Assembly (NCBI RefSeq): GCF_900102945.1
Contig: NZ_FNGI01000010.1
Coordinates: 108,590-172,589 of the forward strand
Direction of reading: 5' to 3'
DNA length: 64,000 nucleotides
Source of the DNA: Modicisalibacter muralis
Lineage (GTDB): Bacteria; Pseudomonadota; Gammaproteobacteria; Pseudomonadales; Halomonadaceae
Shown here piece by piece: positions 17,193-25,948 of the stretch. Every line of letters begins with the position of its first letter. Position 1 is the first letter of the stretch. The notes beneath the pieces are model-generated. The model saw only the letters and a list, made by a program, of their open reading frames with translations. It was not told the origin of the DNA and did no database searches. Made by a program: the position numbers and the translations under genes.

Positions 17193-17603
17193 GCGTTGGG
17201 CTCAAGTGGTGGTTGCGAGGGGGACTAAAGCGAAATGCGACCAGGTAAGCTGATTGCACCTTGGTTACATAGCATGGACCGGCGGGGCAAGCCAAGCTTG
17301 GCTTACTATAAGATGGCTAAGGGAATCGTAGAGGAGCTTGGTCGCTTAGGAGCTATCTGAGCCCTTCCTGCGGCTATTTTCGACCATAGCCACACGCTCC
17401 CACGATCAAGCGCTTCTTCTGAGTTGCACCGAGGGGCGTTTTTGGGGCTTCGGCAGCTTACGGCCATAAGCGGACATTCAGAATGTGCTCATGTAACGTT
17501 AGTGATGAGCCGCGCTAGACGGCGAACAACCGGAGCGGTAGCAAAGGTGAGAGTTGCCAAGCATTGGACTCAATCGCCCTTGTTGAGCGCGCGCCTATAG
17601 ACA
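17193..17603. other. Intergenic region, 411 bases, left edge of the AT-richer island
   Basis: It contains a perfect 16-bp palindrome AAGCCAAGCTTGGCTT at 17289-17304, upstream of the MFS gene and possibly its operator. A CGGCCATAAGCGGACATTC phrase at about 17461-17479 resembles degenerate sequences I recall from intergenic regions of other gammaproteobacteria. No coding region was seen. The base composition changes here, from GC-rich to the left to clearly AT-richer from about 17590 on. Confidence 0.5.
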
Positions 17604-18626
17604 CTAGTAGTACTCTCCATACAATTCCCATGCCATCGTTAACAGGAGGATTCTTCGCTTAAAATAAATTACATGTTCTTCGTTCTCAAGATCAAAAGTA
17701 ACACTAGGTCCTAATCCCATCTGTTCGTACATCTCTGAGAGAAGGGGAATTTCGCCATCCGGAAACTTACTTCGGATATCCTTGAGTTCATTTCGTGCAG
17801 CACCGTCGCCAAAGATGGCGGATTTGAGGCTCTCCCACAGGCTTGGATCATCCATTGCCAGTAATCGATCGATATCTTCGCGTGAAATAAATGCTGGCCG
17901 AAACGCGACAGGAAAAGCAGAGTCAGCCGCAATAGTTATATTTCCAGAACTTTCTATATCGCCTGAAATAGTCCCACCAAGATCAGATACCATTTTGGCG
18001 AATTTCCTATTCGCCTGTGCCTCTACAGCTGCACCCATATCTCTCTGAAAACGTAGTCTCGATAGAAACTTTGCTGAGACTACATCTCTAAGAACCCACG
18101 GAACTCGTTCCTGATATGAGTACTCTTCTCCTCGTTCATTTATTTCTTGTAACTTTTTGTCACATTCAGGATTGGCATCTGCCAGGGCATTCTCAATAAT
18201 GCCCTGAGTAAATCTCTCCACTCTGGCGCCCGTAAACCTTAACTCCACAGCATCGGAGATCGAGATATTAGCATCAACACCAATATCCGCTACTTTGTAC
18301 AGTGTGCTTCGCAGCTCACCGCTAACTGCGTATCTTCGGGTGTCTATTGCGTCAGCGAGTACCGTCGTCGACATCGATGGATTCAAACCGGCGAAGCACA
18401 GATGTTTTCTTGCTAGAAATCCCTCGTATGGGTTCAAGTATATATCGCCAGGCTCTTCATCAGTCGGTAATATTATGGGAAGAGCGCGGTACTGGTAAAA
18501 GTACGCATGGAGTGCAGCTTGGTAACTCTCAAATAGGGCAGCTTGAGCCGGACGTGTTCCATAGGTTGCAGCAGCTATTAGCGCTATTAACCCTATAGTA
18601 CTAGCCATATAATTCTTCGTATACAT
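17604..18626 (-). CDS. Exported protein of unknown function in defence island
   Basis: 340 residues; not recognised. A signal peptide is clear: basic MYTKNY, hydrophobic ASTIGLIALIAAATYG, and cleavage near AQA-ALF around residue 29, so the mature protein is periplasmic or outer-membrane bound. The mature chain is hydrophilic, with two Cys (about residues 77 and 155) that could form a disulfide. A region about 95-150 of alternating polar and hydrophobic residues ending in VELRFTGARVERFT suggests beta structure. The C-terminal third is acidic. Codon use is AT-richer than in the flanking core genes and like the OLD/helicase pair, so it probably arrived with them, although 359 bases separate it from the helicase gene. 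Confidence 0.7.
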   Translation of the reverse strand: MYTKNYMASTIGLIALIAAATYGTRPAQAALFESYQAALHAYFYQYRALPIILPTDEEPGDIYLNPYEGFLARKHLCFAGLNPSMSTTVLADAIDTRRYAVSGELRSTLYKVADIGVDANISISDAVELRFTGARVERFTQGIIENALADANPECDKKLQEINERGEEYSYQERVPWVLRDVVSAKFLSRLRFQRDMGAAVEAQANRKFAKMVSDLGGTISGDIESSGNITIAADSAFPVAFRPAFISREDIDRLLAMDDPSLWESLKSAIFGDGAARNELKDIRSKFPDGEIPLLSEMYEQMGLGPSVTFDLENEEHVIYFKRRILLLTMAWELYGEYY

Positions 18627-18985
18627 TGGCTTTCTCCTGTTTTGCGTTCAATATCTAGACTGTACGCCCGGCTCCCAAAAAGAGTTCAACTTTACTACGG
18701 CCCAACAGGGATTAGGTTGCGCGCTCTGTTATCGGCTTATCGAGCTGGCACGCTTAAGTCAATAAAGGAGCGCGTAAATTCGCACATAAGCCACTGACCC
18801 TGCTGAAAATTAAGCATTGCTTGGCAGCGCAATACAAATAAATGTGCGGGCATATTTTCCGCAAGGTCCGCCTTGGGTCGTTGACTGTCCCAGCGCTCTC
18901 TGAACCATAGACTGTTGTTCTTCATTCGGCCAGAAGAAGACACTCTAACGTGCCTATAGAAAGTAGGCCGATTCAAAAACTGATT
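18627..18985. other. Intergenic region with a doubtful small ORF
   Basis: Between the helicase gene and the exported-protein gene, both on the minus strand. A 79-codon minus-strand frame at 18737-18976 is open (its C-terminal part reads LFVLRCQAMLNFQQGQW) but has no ribosome site or family that can be defended, and is not called as a gene. The last ~30 bases before 18626 hold a GGAGAAAGCC-type ribosome site for the exported protein. No terminator with a convincing U-run was seen. Confidence 0.4.
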
Positions 18986-20056
18986 CTATGGCTGCCAGTA
19001 GGGAAGTGATGAGTTTCCCGGATCATCGACTATGATCGCGACACTCTGTTTTGCTCGCGTGATTGCAACGTAGAAACTCGCCGCCGGGCCTGGCTCCAAG
19101 TGCGCGCCAGTCTGCAAAAATTGGAGTATCCCACGCGTTGGCACAATGAGCACTCGCTCATGTGTTGAGCCTTTAGAGAGTTTGAAATTCAGGAAGGTGA
19201 GATTGAATTCCTTGCCGGAACTGGCTGAATGACGCAAGCACTGAGGCTTGTACTTAACCACATATTCCTCGACATCTCTTTTATAAACGAGGAATACACC
19301 GTCATGACTTGTAACTGTGTCGTTCTTCGAATCGGTTACTGGAAACAACCAGCTAGCATCAAATATGGTATCAGAGAAAGAAGCGATATCGGGATGGCAA
19401 CGCCATGTCGTGGCGCTTTGCATAATTTCAAGGAGCCCTTGGGCTTCGCGCTCGCGAAACCATCCAATCACTTCGGCATATGCATACCTTTTATTCTTAG
19501 CACTGCGGGGATTAGTCGCGAGCACAGATTGACGGATGTCTCCGACCATCCGAATGTCAATTGATGACCCAAGGAGCACGTCAATAATCTCCCAGTCATG
19601 GCTGCTAAGGTCTTGTGCCTCGTCAATTAGTATTTCTTCATAGAGACATTCCAATCGATGTACCAATGTCCCTCTGCTTTCGAGGACTAGCTCATGAGCA
19701 AGGCGACCAAGCTCACACGCATACACTGCTCCATTCGAATCGAGGAAGCGGCTATATCCTTTGGCCATCCTCATTGGTCGGCCGTCGAAGTTGAATCCCT
19801 GAACACGCTTACCTGGAAATTTGAACGGCAGGAATGGCTTGGCAAAATGGTGAATTAAAAACGTGTACCAGCCCAGAACCTCTAACCCTTGATGGTCACC
19901 GGCATAGACCGCCAGACGGCGGCGCAGCTCATCTTGGTTGGTTTGGGTATATGTCACCACCAGCGCACGCCGCTCACGGGGCAGCGTGGCGCAATGATCC
20001 ACGATTCCTTGGGTCTTGCGAGAGCCAGCAACAGCAAGAGTTAGATGGTTACCCAT
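18986..20056 (-). CDS. Compact UvrD/Rep-like SF1 helicase, GajB-like partner of OLD nuclease
   Basis: 356 residues, clearly shorter than GajB (about 490) or UvrD (about 720). SF1 motifs are in order: a P-loop-like AVAGSRKTQ at residues 8-16, ALVVTYTQTNQ (31-41, motif Ia), LIDEAQD (143-149, motif II), VGDIRQS (171-177, motif III), TWRCHP (217-222), SKGSTHERVLIV (294-305, motif V) and YVAITRAKQ (329-337, motif VI). The P-loop lacks the canonical Gly before Lys. The insert subdomains 1B and 2B appear minimal. The start ATGGGTAA overlaps the OLD gene stop by 8 bases, so the two are translationally coupled. Class 2 OLD genes are known to sit next to such helicases, and the pair corresponds to the Gabija antiphage arrangement. 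Confidence 0.85.
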   Translation of the reverse strand: MGNHLTLAVAGSRKTQGIVDHCATLPRERRALVVTYTQTNQDELRRRLAVYAGDHQGLEVLGWYTFLIHHFAKPFLPFKFPGKRVQGFNFDGRPMRMAKGYSRFLDSNGAVYACELGRLAHELVLESRGTLVHRLECLYEEILIDEAQDLSSHDWEIIDVLLGSSIDIRMVGDIRQSVLATNPRSAKNKRYAYAEVIGWFREREAQGLLEIMQSATTWRCHPDIASFSDTIFDASWLFPVTDSKNDTVTSHDGVFLVYKRDVEEYVVKYKPQCLRHSASSGKEFNLTFLNFKLSKGSTHERVLIVPTRGILQFLQTGAHLEPGPAASFYVAITRAKQSVAIIVDDPGNSSLPYWQP

Positions 20057-21650
20057 AAATAAACTCGGCCGCCTTGCGTATGTATTCCGGTGGCGTGATC
20101 TTCTGATCGGAACTAGCGATGCGGAGAGCAGTTTCCGTTTTCTCTCGATTCATCCACGTAGCTAGATCGGCAGCCGTAGTGATTTTCAGAATGTCCCGAA
20201 TTCTAGCCTCGCTATTGTGGTATACGAGTTGTGGCTCAAGGGTTGAGCCGCTCGCCACACTACCGATAAAGAGTTCTCTTCGACCGTCAACAAGCCACTC
20301 TGCAACAGGCATTTTCAATTCAGTGGGATCTATTCCGTCGTTGTCTCGAAGGACAGCTACGGGCTTATCGAGCGCTGCACAGAGTTCTAGGCAGCGCCTG
20401 AGAGCTAAGCCGCGCATACTGAGTATGTCGATCCCAAACTCCATCGGGCGCTTTCCGTATATATCCTTAAAGATGCGCTCGAAAATAATCTCATCGGAAG
20501 GTCCCTCTACGAGCACTATTTTATTCGCAAGCGCCATGCGTAGGGTGTCATAACCTGGAAGCCGCTGAAAATATGAGACTGTATCAGGATCAAGCTCAGA
20601 GATTTTCCGGGCCGAGTCAGGCCCAATCAACAATAGTGCGTCCAGCCCTAACCGATTGAGGACGAATGCGCTGTGGGTTGTTACGAAAAGTTGTTGCTGT
20701 TCACTAGCTAGCGCCTCTATGCGAGACAGTAGAGTCGTAAGGCTTGTGTGAGATAGATGGTTTTCTGGCTCTTCAATCATCACAAAGTTCGCCTTTCCAG
20801 AATGGCGACTCATGGCAAGAGATATCTTGATTGCGGCCTGCTGACCTTGCCCTGACATTGAGAATGGTACGTCATTGACATGCGGAGTAACTGACCCCTC
20901 CCACGAGGTCCGCGTACTCTGATCCATTTCTAAGGCAATTGTCTGGTCATGAAGAGAAGCATGTAGTTCACCGATTCGCTTGTTCACATCCGCAAGCGCT
21001 GTCTCAGACATCGATGCTTTCACCTCCCGATATGCAAGCGAGATCGAAGCTCTCTCGGCTGGATCAAGGTGGTCACTAAGGATCTGGCGTAAATGATAAT
21101 CCAAACCGGATGAAGAGCGGACTGTGCGAGAGTCGATTATCGCAGTCACGAGCTGCCTCGGCCGATGCGTGATCTTCTCATCGGCAAATGAGCGCCATTC
21201 GACCATGTAGTACTCAACGGGCAACAAAGGCAAGGGATCCTTCAGCCATTCTTCCAATTCGTCGGCGAATTCAGGGTTGGGCAGTACCCTAAGAGATACT
21301 CCCGGACAGGCGTTTGTGGGAACGTCACTGTTGATTGCGCCGCATAATGACTGCAATTCCGTGCGGTTTTCGAAGAAAATCTCAATGTATATCTCCGGTA
21401 GAGCCTCGCGCTCACCGCTCCTACGTTTGTGCACGAATTCTGCGACTACGCTGGTATTGAACCAATATGGATTGAGCTCTTCCGATGCACTTCGCCCATT
21501 GACGCGCCCGGTTAATGCGAGTGCCACGGCCTCCATGAGCGTTGACTTTCCAGCCTCATTCCCTCCGACGATAAGATTCAGTTTCGAATTGGGGCTCAGT
21601 GTGAATTTTTTGTATATCCGGTAGCCATGGACTTTTATCTTGGTTATCAA
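20049..21650 (-). CDS. OLD-family ATP-dependent endonuclease (class 2, GajA-like)
   Basis: 533 residues. The N-terminal ABC-type ATPase has Walker A VGGNEAGKST (28-37), the signature SMSGQGQQ (264-271), Walker B FVMIEEPEN (289-297) and the switch His in TTHSAF (324-329). A C-terminal TOPRIM nuclease follows, with Glu382 in VLVEGPSDE and the acidic pair in LRDND (434-438). This is the OLD architecture and the length of GajA, the nicking nuclease of Gabija, which is held inactive by nucleotides and released during phage infection. The start is TTG, preceded by AAGGGTGG on its strand. It is followed by the coupled helicase gene. The AT-richer composition marks the pair as acquired. Confidence 0.9.
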   Translation of the reverse strand: MITKIKVHGYRIYKKFTLSPNSKLNLIVGGNEAGKSTLMEAVALALTGRVNGRSASEELNPYWFNTSVVAEFVHKRRSGEREALPEIYIEIFFENRTELQSLCGAINSDVPTNACPGVSLRVLPNPEFADELEEWLKDPLPLLPVEYYMVEWRSFADEKITHRPRQLVTAIIDSRTVRSSSGLDYHLRQILSDHLDPAERASISLAYREVKASMSETALADVNKRIGELHASLHDQTIALEMDQSTRTSWEGSVTPHVNDVPFSMSGQGQQAAIKISLAMSRHSGKANFVMIEEPENHLSHTSLTTLLSRIEALASEQQQLFVTTHSAFVLNRLGLDALLLIGPDSARKISELDPDTVSYFQRLPGYDTLRMALANKIVLVEGPSDEIIFERIFKDIYGKRPMEFGIDILSMRGLALRRCLELCAALDKPVAVLRDNDGIDPTELKMPVAEWLVDGRRELFIGSVASGSTLEPQLVYHNSEARIRDILKITTAADLATWMNREKTETALRIASSDQKITPPEYIRKAAEFIYG

Positions 21651-21967
21651 TGCTGACCACCCTTAATGGAAAGTCTCGAAAAGCGCAGCTTGAGGAGCGC
21701 GCGGCTAAATGTAGATACGAGAACAGTGCAATCTTTTTAAGCGTCCGATCTGGTTGATTCTTCCCAGCCCCAAGAGGCAGCTTCTGGTCGTAAGCAATCA
21801 TCTGTGCAATCAATCTAAAACGTTGACCTTTACTGAGCAATGACTTTTATGACGATTTAGCAGTTGGATGATGTTTTCTGTATTTATCGATAATTCCACG
21901 AAAGCTACAGTCGAGGATAACAGGCCGCGCCACGGCACTCCGTGGCGCTTATATGTGACCGACCTGC
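21651..21967. other. Intergenic region, 317 bases, right edge of the island
   Basis: AT-rich part (21651-21900) is upstream of the OLD gene and should hold its promoter; no clear hexamer pair was found. The right part contains the perfect hairpin GCGCCACGG/CCGTGGCGC (21927-21948) just past the lrp stop. The change back to GC-rich sequence falls at about 21915. No integrase, tRNA or direct-repeat boundary was seen. Confidence 0.45.
21927..21948 (-). terminator. Hairpin after the lrp-like gene
   Basis: Nine-bp perfect stem with a 4-base loop about 20 bases past the stop codon of the Lrp-family gene. No T-run follows on the minus strand, so it is a weak or factor-assisted terminator candidate. 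Its position at the compositional boundary of the island is noted. Confidence 0.4.
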
Positions 21968-22453
21968 TCAGCCCACCGGCACCGCCGGGTTGTCGATCAC
22001 CCGGCGTAGCACGAAGCTCGAGTGTGCGCCGCTGACGCCGTCGATGCGGGTGATGCGGTTGAGCAATAGATCCTGATAGTCCTCCATATCGCGCACCACC
22101 ACCTTGAGCTGATAGTCGGCTTCCTGGCCGGTGATCAGCAGGCATTCAAGAACCTGGGGCAGGGCGGCGACTTTTTCCTCGAAGTTGGCGAAGCGCTCCG
22201 GCGTATGGCGGTCCATGGAGATATGCAAGAGCGCCATCAGGCTATAGCCGAGCCGCTTGCTATCGACCAGGGCACGGTAGCCGACGATCAAGCCGCTTTC
22301 CTCCAGCGCGCGCACCCGGCGCAGGCAGGGTGACGGCGATAAGCCGATGCGCTCGGCCAACTCCTGATTGCTGATACGCCCGTCGCGTTGGAGAATGTCG
22401 AGAATATGGCGATCGTAGCGATCCAACGCAGGGAAAGTATCGATTGCTGGCAT
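21968..22453 (-). CDS. Lrp/AsnC family transcriptional regulator
   Basis: 161 residues from the ATG at 22453 (MPAIDTFPALDRYDRHIL), preceded by CAGGAT; a longer in-frame start at 22534 was rejected because family members begin about here. The helix-turn-helix reads LQRDGRISNQELAERIGLSPSPCLRRVRALEESGLI and the RAM effector-binding domain follows (KVAALPQVLECLLITGQEADYQLKVVVRDMEDY). It is divergent from leuA, 271 bases apart, and could control it, as leucine-responsive regulators often act on branched-chain genes; this is inference. Length is that of Lrp. Confidence 0.92.
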   Translation of the reverse strand: MPAIDTFPALDRYDRHILDILQRDGRISNQELAERIGLSPSPCLRRVRALEESGLIVGYRALVDSKRLGYSLMALLHISMDRHTPERFANFEEKVAALPQVLECLLITGQEADYQLKVVVRDMEDYQDLLLNRITRIDGVSGAHSSFVLRRVIDNPAVPVG

Positions 22454-22723
22454 GTTGTGAAATCCTGTGCCTGATAAGCATGTTTTTTCGCTATTCTGTG
22501 CCAATAAGGGCCGGGGTGTCATATGTTTTCGCAATCCCCTGTCTCGCGCGATATCGTAAGCTTATGAATATCGCTACCCGCGATGGCGCAAACTGACGTC
22601 GGGCTACCGGCTCCACAAGGGCCGGCCCCGGTGTCGATTCACCGATAGAATTATCAATGACCCATTAATCAGCCGGCGCGAGCTGCTACCCAGCGCCAAA
22701 ACACCGGCAAGGACACGACTCCC

Positions 22724-24421
22724 ATGGTTTCCAACGCCTTCGATCATCGTAAATACACACCGGCCGAGCCGGTACCGCTCACCAATCGCCAGTGGCCTTC
22801 GCGCACCCTGACCCAGGCGCCCTATTGGGCCAGTGTCGATCTACGCGACGGCAACCAGGCACTACTCGAGCCGATGAGCGTCGAACAGAAGAAGCGACTA
22901 TGGGCGTTATTGGTGAAAGTCGGGCTGAAGGAGATCGAGGTCGGGTTTCCCGCTGCCAGCCAGCATGACTACGACTTCGTGCGCTGGTTGATAGAGGAAG
23001 ATCAGATCCCCGAGGGCGTCAACGTTCAGGTGCTGGTGCAGGCCCGCGAGCACTTGATCGAGAAGACGTTTGCCGCGCTGGAAGGCGTCGAGCGCGCCAT
23101 CGTCCATGTCTATAACTCGACCTCCAAGGTGCAGCGTGAGCGCGTCTTCGAGCAGGAGCGCGAGGGCATCATCAGCATCGCCGAGCAAGGCGCGCGCTGG
23201 GTTCAGGAGTATGCCGCGCGTTATCCCCAGACACAGTGGACGTTTCAGTACTCGCCGGAAAGCTTTACCAGCACCGAGCTGGATTTCGCCGTGGCGATCT
23301 GCGAGGCGGTGATGGATGTCTGGCAGCCGACACCGCAAAAGCCCTGCATCCTCAATCTGCCGGCGACCGTCGAGGTCGGTCCGGTCAATCACTTCGCCGA
23401 CCAGATCGAATACTTCATCACCCATTTGAAGAACCGCGACAGTGCGATCATTTCGTTGCACACCCATAACGACCGTGGTGGCGCCGCCGCCGCCGCTGAA
23501 CTGGGCTTGCTGGCCGGCGCCGATCGCGTCGAAGGCACGCTGCTGGGCAATGGCGAGCGCACCGGCAACATGGATATCGTGACGCTGGCGATGAATCTTT
23601 ACAGCCAGGGTATCGACCCACGGCTCGATCTCTCCAATCCCGATGAGATCATCGAGGTCTGCACCGAATGCACCGGGCTACAGGTGCACCCGCGTCATCC
23701 GTGGATCGGCGAGCTGGTCTACACCGCTTTCTCGGGCAGCCACCAGGATGCGATTCGCAAGTGCCTGCACAAGCAGCAGGACGACGAGGCGTGGCAGGTG
23801 GCGTATCTGCCCATCGACCCGAAGGACCTGGGGCGCGATTATCAGGCGGTGATTCGCGTCAACAGCCAGTCGGGCAAGGGCGGCATGGCGTTTCTGCTCG
23901 AGCGCGACTTCGGCATCAGCCTGCCACGCTGGATGACCCTCGAACTGGCGCCTCACGTGCAGCAAGCCAGCGAACGGGTCAGCGGCGAGCTTTCCAGCCA
24001 GATTATTCGCGATATTCTGCTCGACACCTTCATGCGCGACGCGCCATTGACCCTGAAGGGCTATCGGCTCGACCGCGAGGGCGCCGAACGGTTGACCGCG
24101 ACACTCATGCGCGGCGATGAGTCGATCGCCCTGGAGGGTCAGGGCAATGGGGCGATTTCGGCGTTCATGGATGCCTGGCAACGCCACACGGGCCAGAGCG
24201 TCAGCGTGGTCGATTATGGTGAGCACGCGCTGGGCGAGGGCAGCGACGCGGTAGCCATTGCCTTCGTGCAGTTGAACGTCAATGGTACTCGAGTCAGCGG
24301 CATGGCCGAGGATGGCGATACCGTCAGCGCTTCGCTCAAGGCGGTGCTCTCGGCGATCAACCGCACCGAAGCCGCCAATGTGGTGGCGAACGCCTCGGCA
24401 CCACAGGCCTCGCATGCCTGA
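22724..24421 (+). CDS. leuA: 2-isopropylmalate synthase
   Basis: 565 residues, the long form of LeuA. It condenses acetyl-CoA with 2-oxoisovalerate, the first committed step of leucine synthesis. The HMGL-like TIM barrel carries [17 protein letters not shown] (metal-binding Asp and catalytic Arg) and the metal-binding [12 protein letters not shown]. The last ~130 residues form the LeuA regulatory (allosteric) domain, with [13 protein letters not shown] and the closing [16 protein letters not shown]. Feedback inhibition by leucine is expected from this domain. It is monocistronic, with a strong terminator 28 bases downstream, and is divergent from an Lrp-type regulator. Confidence 0.97.
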   Translation: MVSNAFDHRKYTPAEPVPLTNRQWPSRTLTQAPYWASVDLRDGNQALLEPMSVEQKKRLWALLVKVGLKEIEVGFPAASQHDYDFVRWLIEEDQIPEGVNVQVLVQAREHLIEKTFAALEGVERAIVHVYNSTSKVQRERVFEQEREGIISIAEQGARWVQEYAARYPQTQWTFQYSPESFTSTELDFAVAICEAVMDVWQPTPQKPCILNLPATVEVGPVNHFADQIEYFITHLKNRDSAIISLHTHNDRGGAAAAAELGLLAGADRVEGTLLGNGERTGNMDIVTLAMNLYSQGIDPRLDLSNPDEIIEVCTECTGLQVHPRHPWIGELVYTAFSGSHQDAIRKCLHKQQDDEAWQVAYLPIDPKDLGRDYQAVIRVNSQSGKGGMAFLLERDFGISLPRWMTLELAPHVQQASERVSGELSSQIIRDILLDTFMRDAPLTLKGYRLDREGAERLTATLMRGDESIALEGQGNGAISAFMDAWQRHTGQSVSVVDYGEHALGEGSDAVAIAFVQLNVNGTRVSGMAEDGDTVSASLKAVLSAINRTEAANVVANASAPQASHA

Positions 24422-24448
24422 ACGGCGCAACGCTTGATCGTCCGAACC

Positions 24449-24477
24449 GCATCGGCCGCCTCTCGGGCGGCCGATGC
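24449..24477 (+). terminator. Terminator between leuA and the convergent GFA gene
   Basis: A 12-bp perfect stem (GCATCGGCCGCC with GGCGGCCGATGC) and a 5-base loop followed by ATTTC. The T-run is short, but the stem is strong and the position is right. Confidence 0.65.
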
Positions 24478-24486
24478 ATTTCAGGC

Positions 24487-24960
24487 TCAGGAGCCCAACC
24501 CTAGCCGTTGATGCCACTCGGCCAGCGATTCGTCGGGAAAGCCGTTGAAGCAGCGGTCGCGGTCGGCGGGGTTTAACATCACCCAGTCGGGTTTGGAATT
24601 CAGTAACAAGTGCGTGCGCTCGGGTGGGACCGGCAGCGGGGTGTCGATGGCGCCGGCATGCGGATGCATCAACTCCGGCCACTCCGGCGACCACAGCCAC
24701 AACGCAGTGCCGCACTCGCCACAGAAGCGCCGTTCTGCGCTGCTGCGGCTACCGTCCTCCATGATCGCGCGATATACCCGAATATGCTCCTCTCCCTCGA
24801 TCTTCAGGGTATCGGACTGCGCGCCGAGGTTGATGGCGAAGCCGCCGGTGCCGGCGGTCTTGCGGCAGATACTGCAATAGCAGAGGTTGAAGGGGTAGGG
24901 CGAGTCGGCCTCCACGCTGAAGTGAACCGCGCCGCAGTGGCAGCTACCGTCGAGTCGCAT
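24487..24960 (-). CDS. GFA family protein (glutathione-dependent formaldehyde-activating-like, zinc-binding)
   Basis: 157 residues from the ATG at 24960, preceded by AAAGGAGAT. The zinc-binding Cys motifs are MRLDGSCHCGAVHF near the start, CYCSICRKTAGTGGF around residue 35 and RRFCGECGTALW around residue 85, the classical Mss4-like GFA fold. Members are often annotated after Gfa of Paracoccus, but most have no proven link to formaldehyde; no formaldehyde genes are nearby. Function is therefore unknown. It converges with leuA. Confidence 0.9.
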   Translation of the reverse strand: MRLDGSCHCGAVHFSVEADSPYPFNLCYCSICRKTAGTGGFAINLGAQSDTLKIEGEEHIRVYRAIMEDGSRSSAERRFCGECGTALWLWSPEWPELMHPHAGAIDTPLPVPPERTHLLLNSKPDWVMLNPADRDRCFNGFPDESLAEWHQRLGLGS

Positions 24961-25171
24961 GGCTATCTCCTTTTGCCATGGGAATGTCTCGGTCAGTGTA
25001 GCCGGTTGGCGGAGTGGTGGGTTCCGTCGACGGCAAGCGTGGGTCCTCGGTGGCGAGACGATGCGGTAATTCACTGACTTTGGTCGATTGTTAACGTTTG
25101 CGCAAGACAGCCAAGGGGTTGCCTCGGTTATCATGAAACGCAGGACAGATACCGGATGCAAGGAGTGATCG

Positions 25172-25873
25172 ATGCCCGACGATATGCCGACGATTCTGCT
25201 GTACCTTGGCGCGGCCTGGCTGGCGGGAAGCCTGATCGGGCTGGAACGCAGCTTTCACGGCCGCCCCGCGGGCTTTCGTACCCATGCGCTGGTGTGTGTC
25301 GCCTCGGCGATGCTGATGTTGGTCACCACGCACCAATGGCAATGGCTGGACTCGAGCATACCGGAAGCGACCCTGCGCACCGACCCCACGCGCATGGCGC
25401 AAGGCATCATGACCGGGATTGGCTTTCTGGGTGCCGGGGTGATCTTCAAGGAGGGGTTGACGGTCCATGGGCTGACGACGGCGGCGTCGATCTGGATCAC
25501 TTCCGCGCTGGGAATTCTCTTCGGCGTGGGGTTTTTGCTGCCGGCGGTGGTGGCTACGGTGGCGACCTTGCTGACGCTGTCGATCTTTCGCTGGGTGGAA
25601 GATCTATTGCCCAGCGAATATTACGCTGATCACCAACTCAGCTATCTCATCGATGCGGTGCCCGAGGAAGAGCAGGTACGTGAGCTGCTCAAGCAGCACG
25701 GCTGCCTCGTCAAGACGATGCGTTACCGTCTGATGGAGCATGGTAGCGTCTTCCAGTACCACATGGTGTTGCAGACGCATGATCGTCGCAACCTGGTCAA
25801 GCTGGCCGAGTACCTGCGCCACCACCAGAGCAACGTGCTGGAGTTCCAACTGGCACCAGCGGGCGGCGAGTAG
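25172..25873 (+). CDS. MgtC/SapB family membrane protein
   Basis: 233 residues. The N-terminal ~130 residues are membrane helices with the MgtC signature LIGLERSFHGRPAGFRTHALVCVASAMLML and the conserved RMAQGIMTGIGFLGAGVIFKEG. A cytoplasmic C-terminal domain of ~90 residues follows, ACT-like in other MgtC proteins. MgtC modulates membrane energetics and survival at low magnesium or in macrophages; the environmental role here is unknown. The ATG at 25172 follows AAGGAGTGATCG. No magnesium-riboswitch-like leader was recognised. Confidence 0.92.
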   Translation: MPDDMPTILLYLGAAWLAGSLIGLERSFHGRPAGFRTHALVCVASAMLMLVTTHQWQWLDSSIPEATLRTDPTRMAQGIMTGIGFLGAGVIFKEGLTVHGLTTAASIWITSALGILFGVGFLLPAVVATVATLLTLSIFRWVEDLLPSEYYADHQLSYLIDAVPEEEQVRELLKQHGCLVKTMRYRLMEHGSVFQYHMVLQTHDRRNLVKLAEYLRHHQSNVLEFQLAPAGGE

Positions 25874-25948
25874 GCCGTGAACTTGCGGCATAAGGCGCGA
25901 CAGGCGATGGTATAGCGGTTGACTGGAATGGCGGCACAAGGAACTTGC

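Noticed and set aside
18737..18976. 79-codon minus-strand frame between the exported protein and the helicase gene
   Set aside because: No ribosome site and no family that could be defended. Part of it feels familiar from other genomes but that could not be verified, so it is only mentioned in the intergenic entry.
18986..21650. OLD-helicase pair read as PARIS or another ATPase-TOPRIM system
   Set aside because: ATPase and TOPRIM are fused in one chain and the second gene is an SF1 helicase, which fits Gabija/class 2 OLD better than the separate AriA-AriB arrangement.
23678..24715. Minus-strand frame opposite the 3' part of leuA (345 codons)
   Set aside because: Antisense shadow crossing a terminator and the GFA gene; implausible composition.
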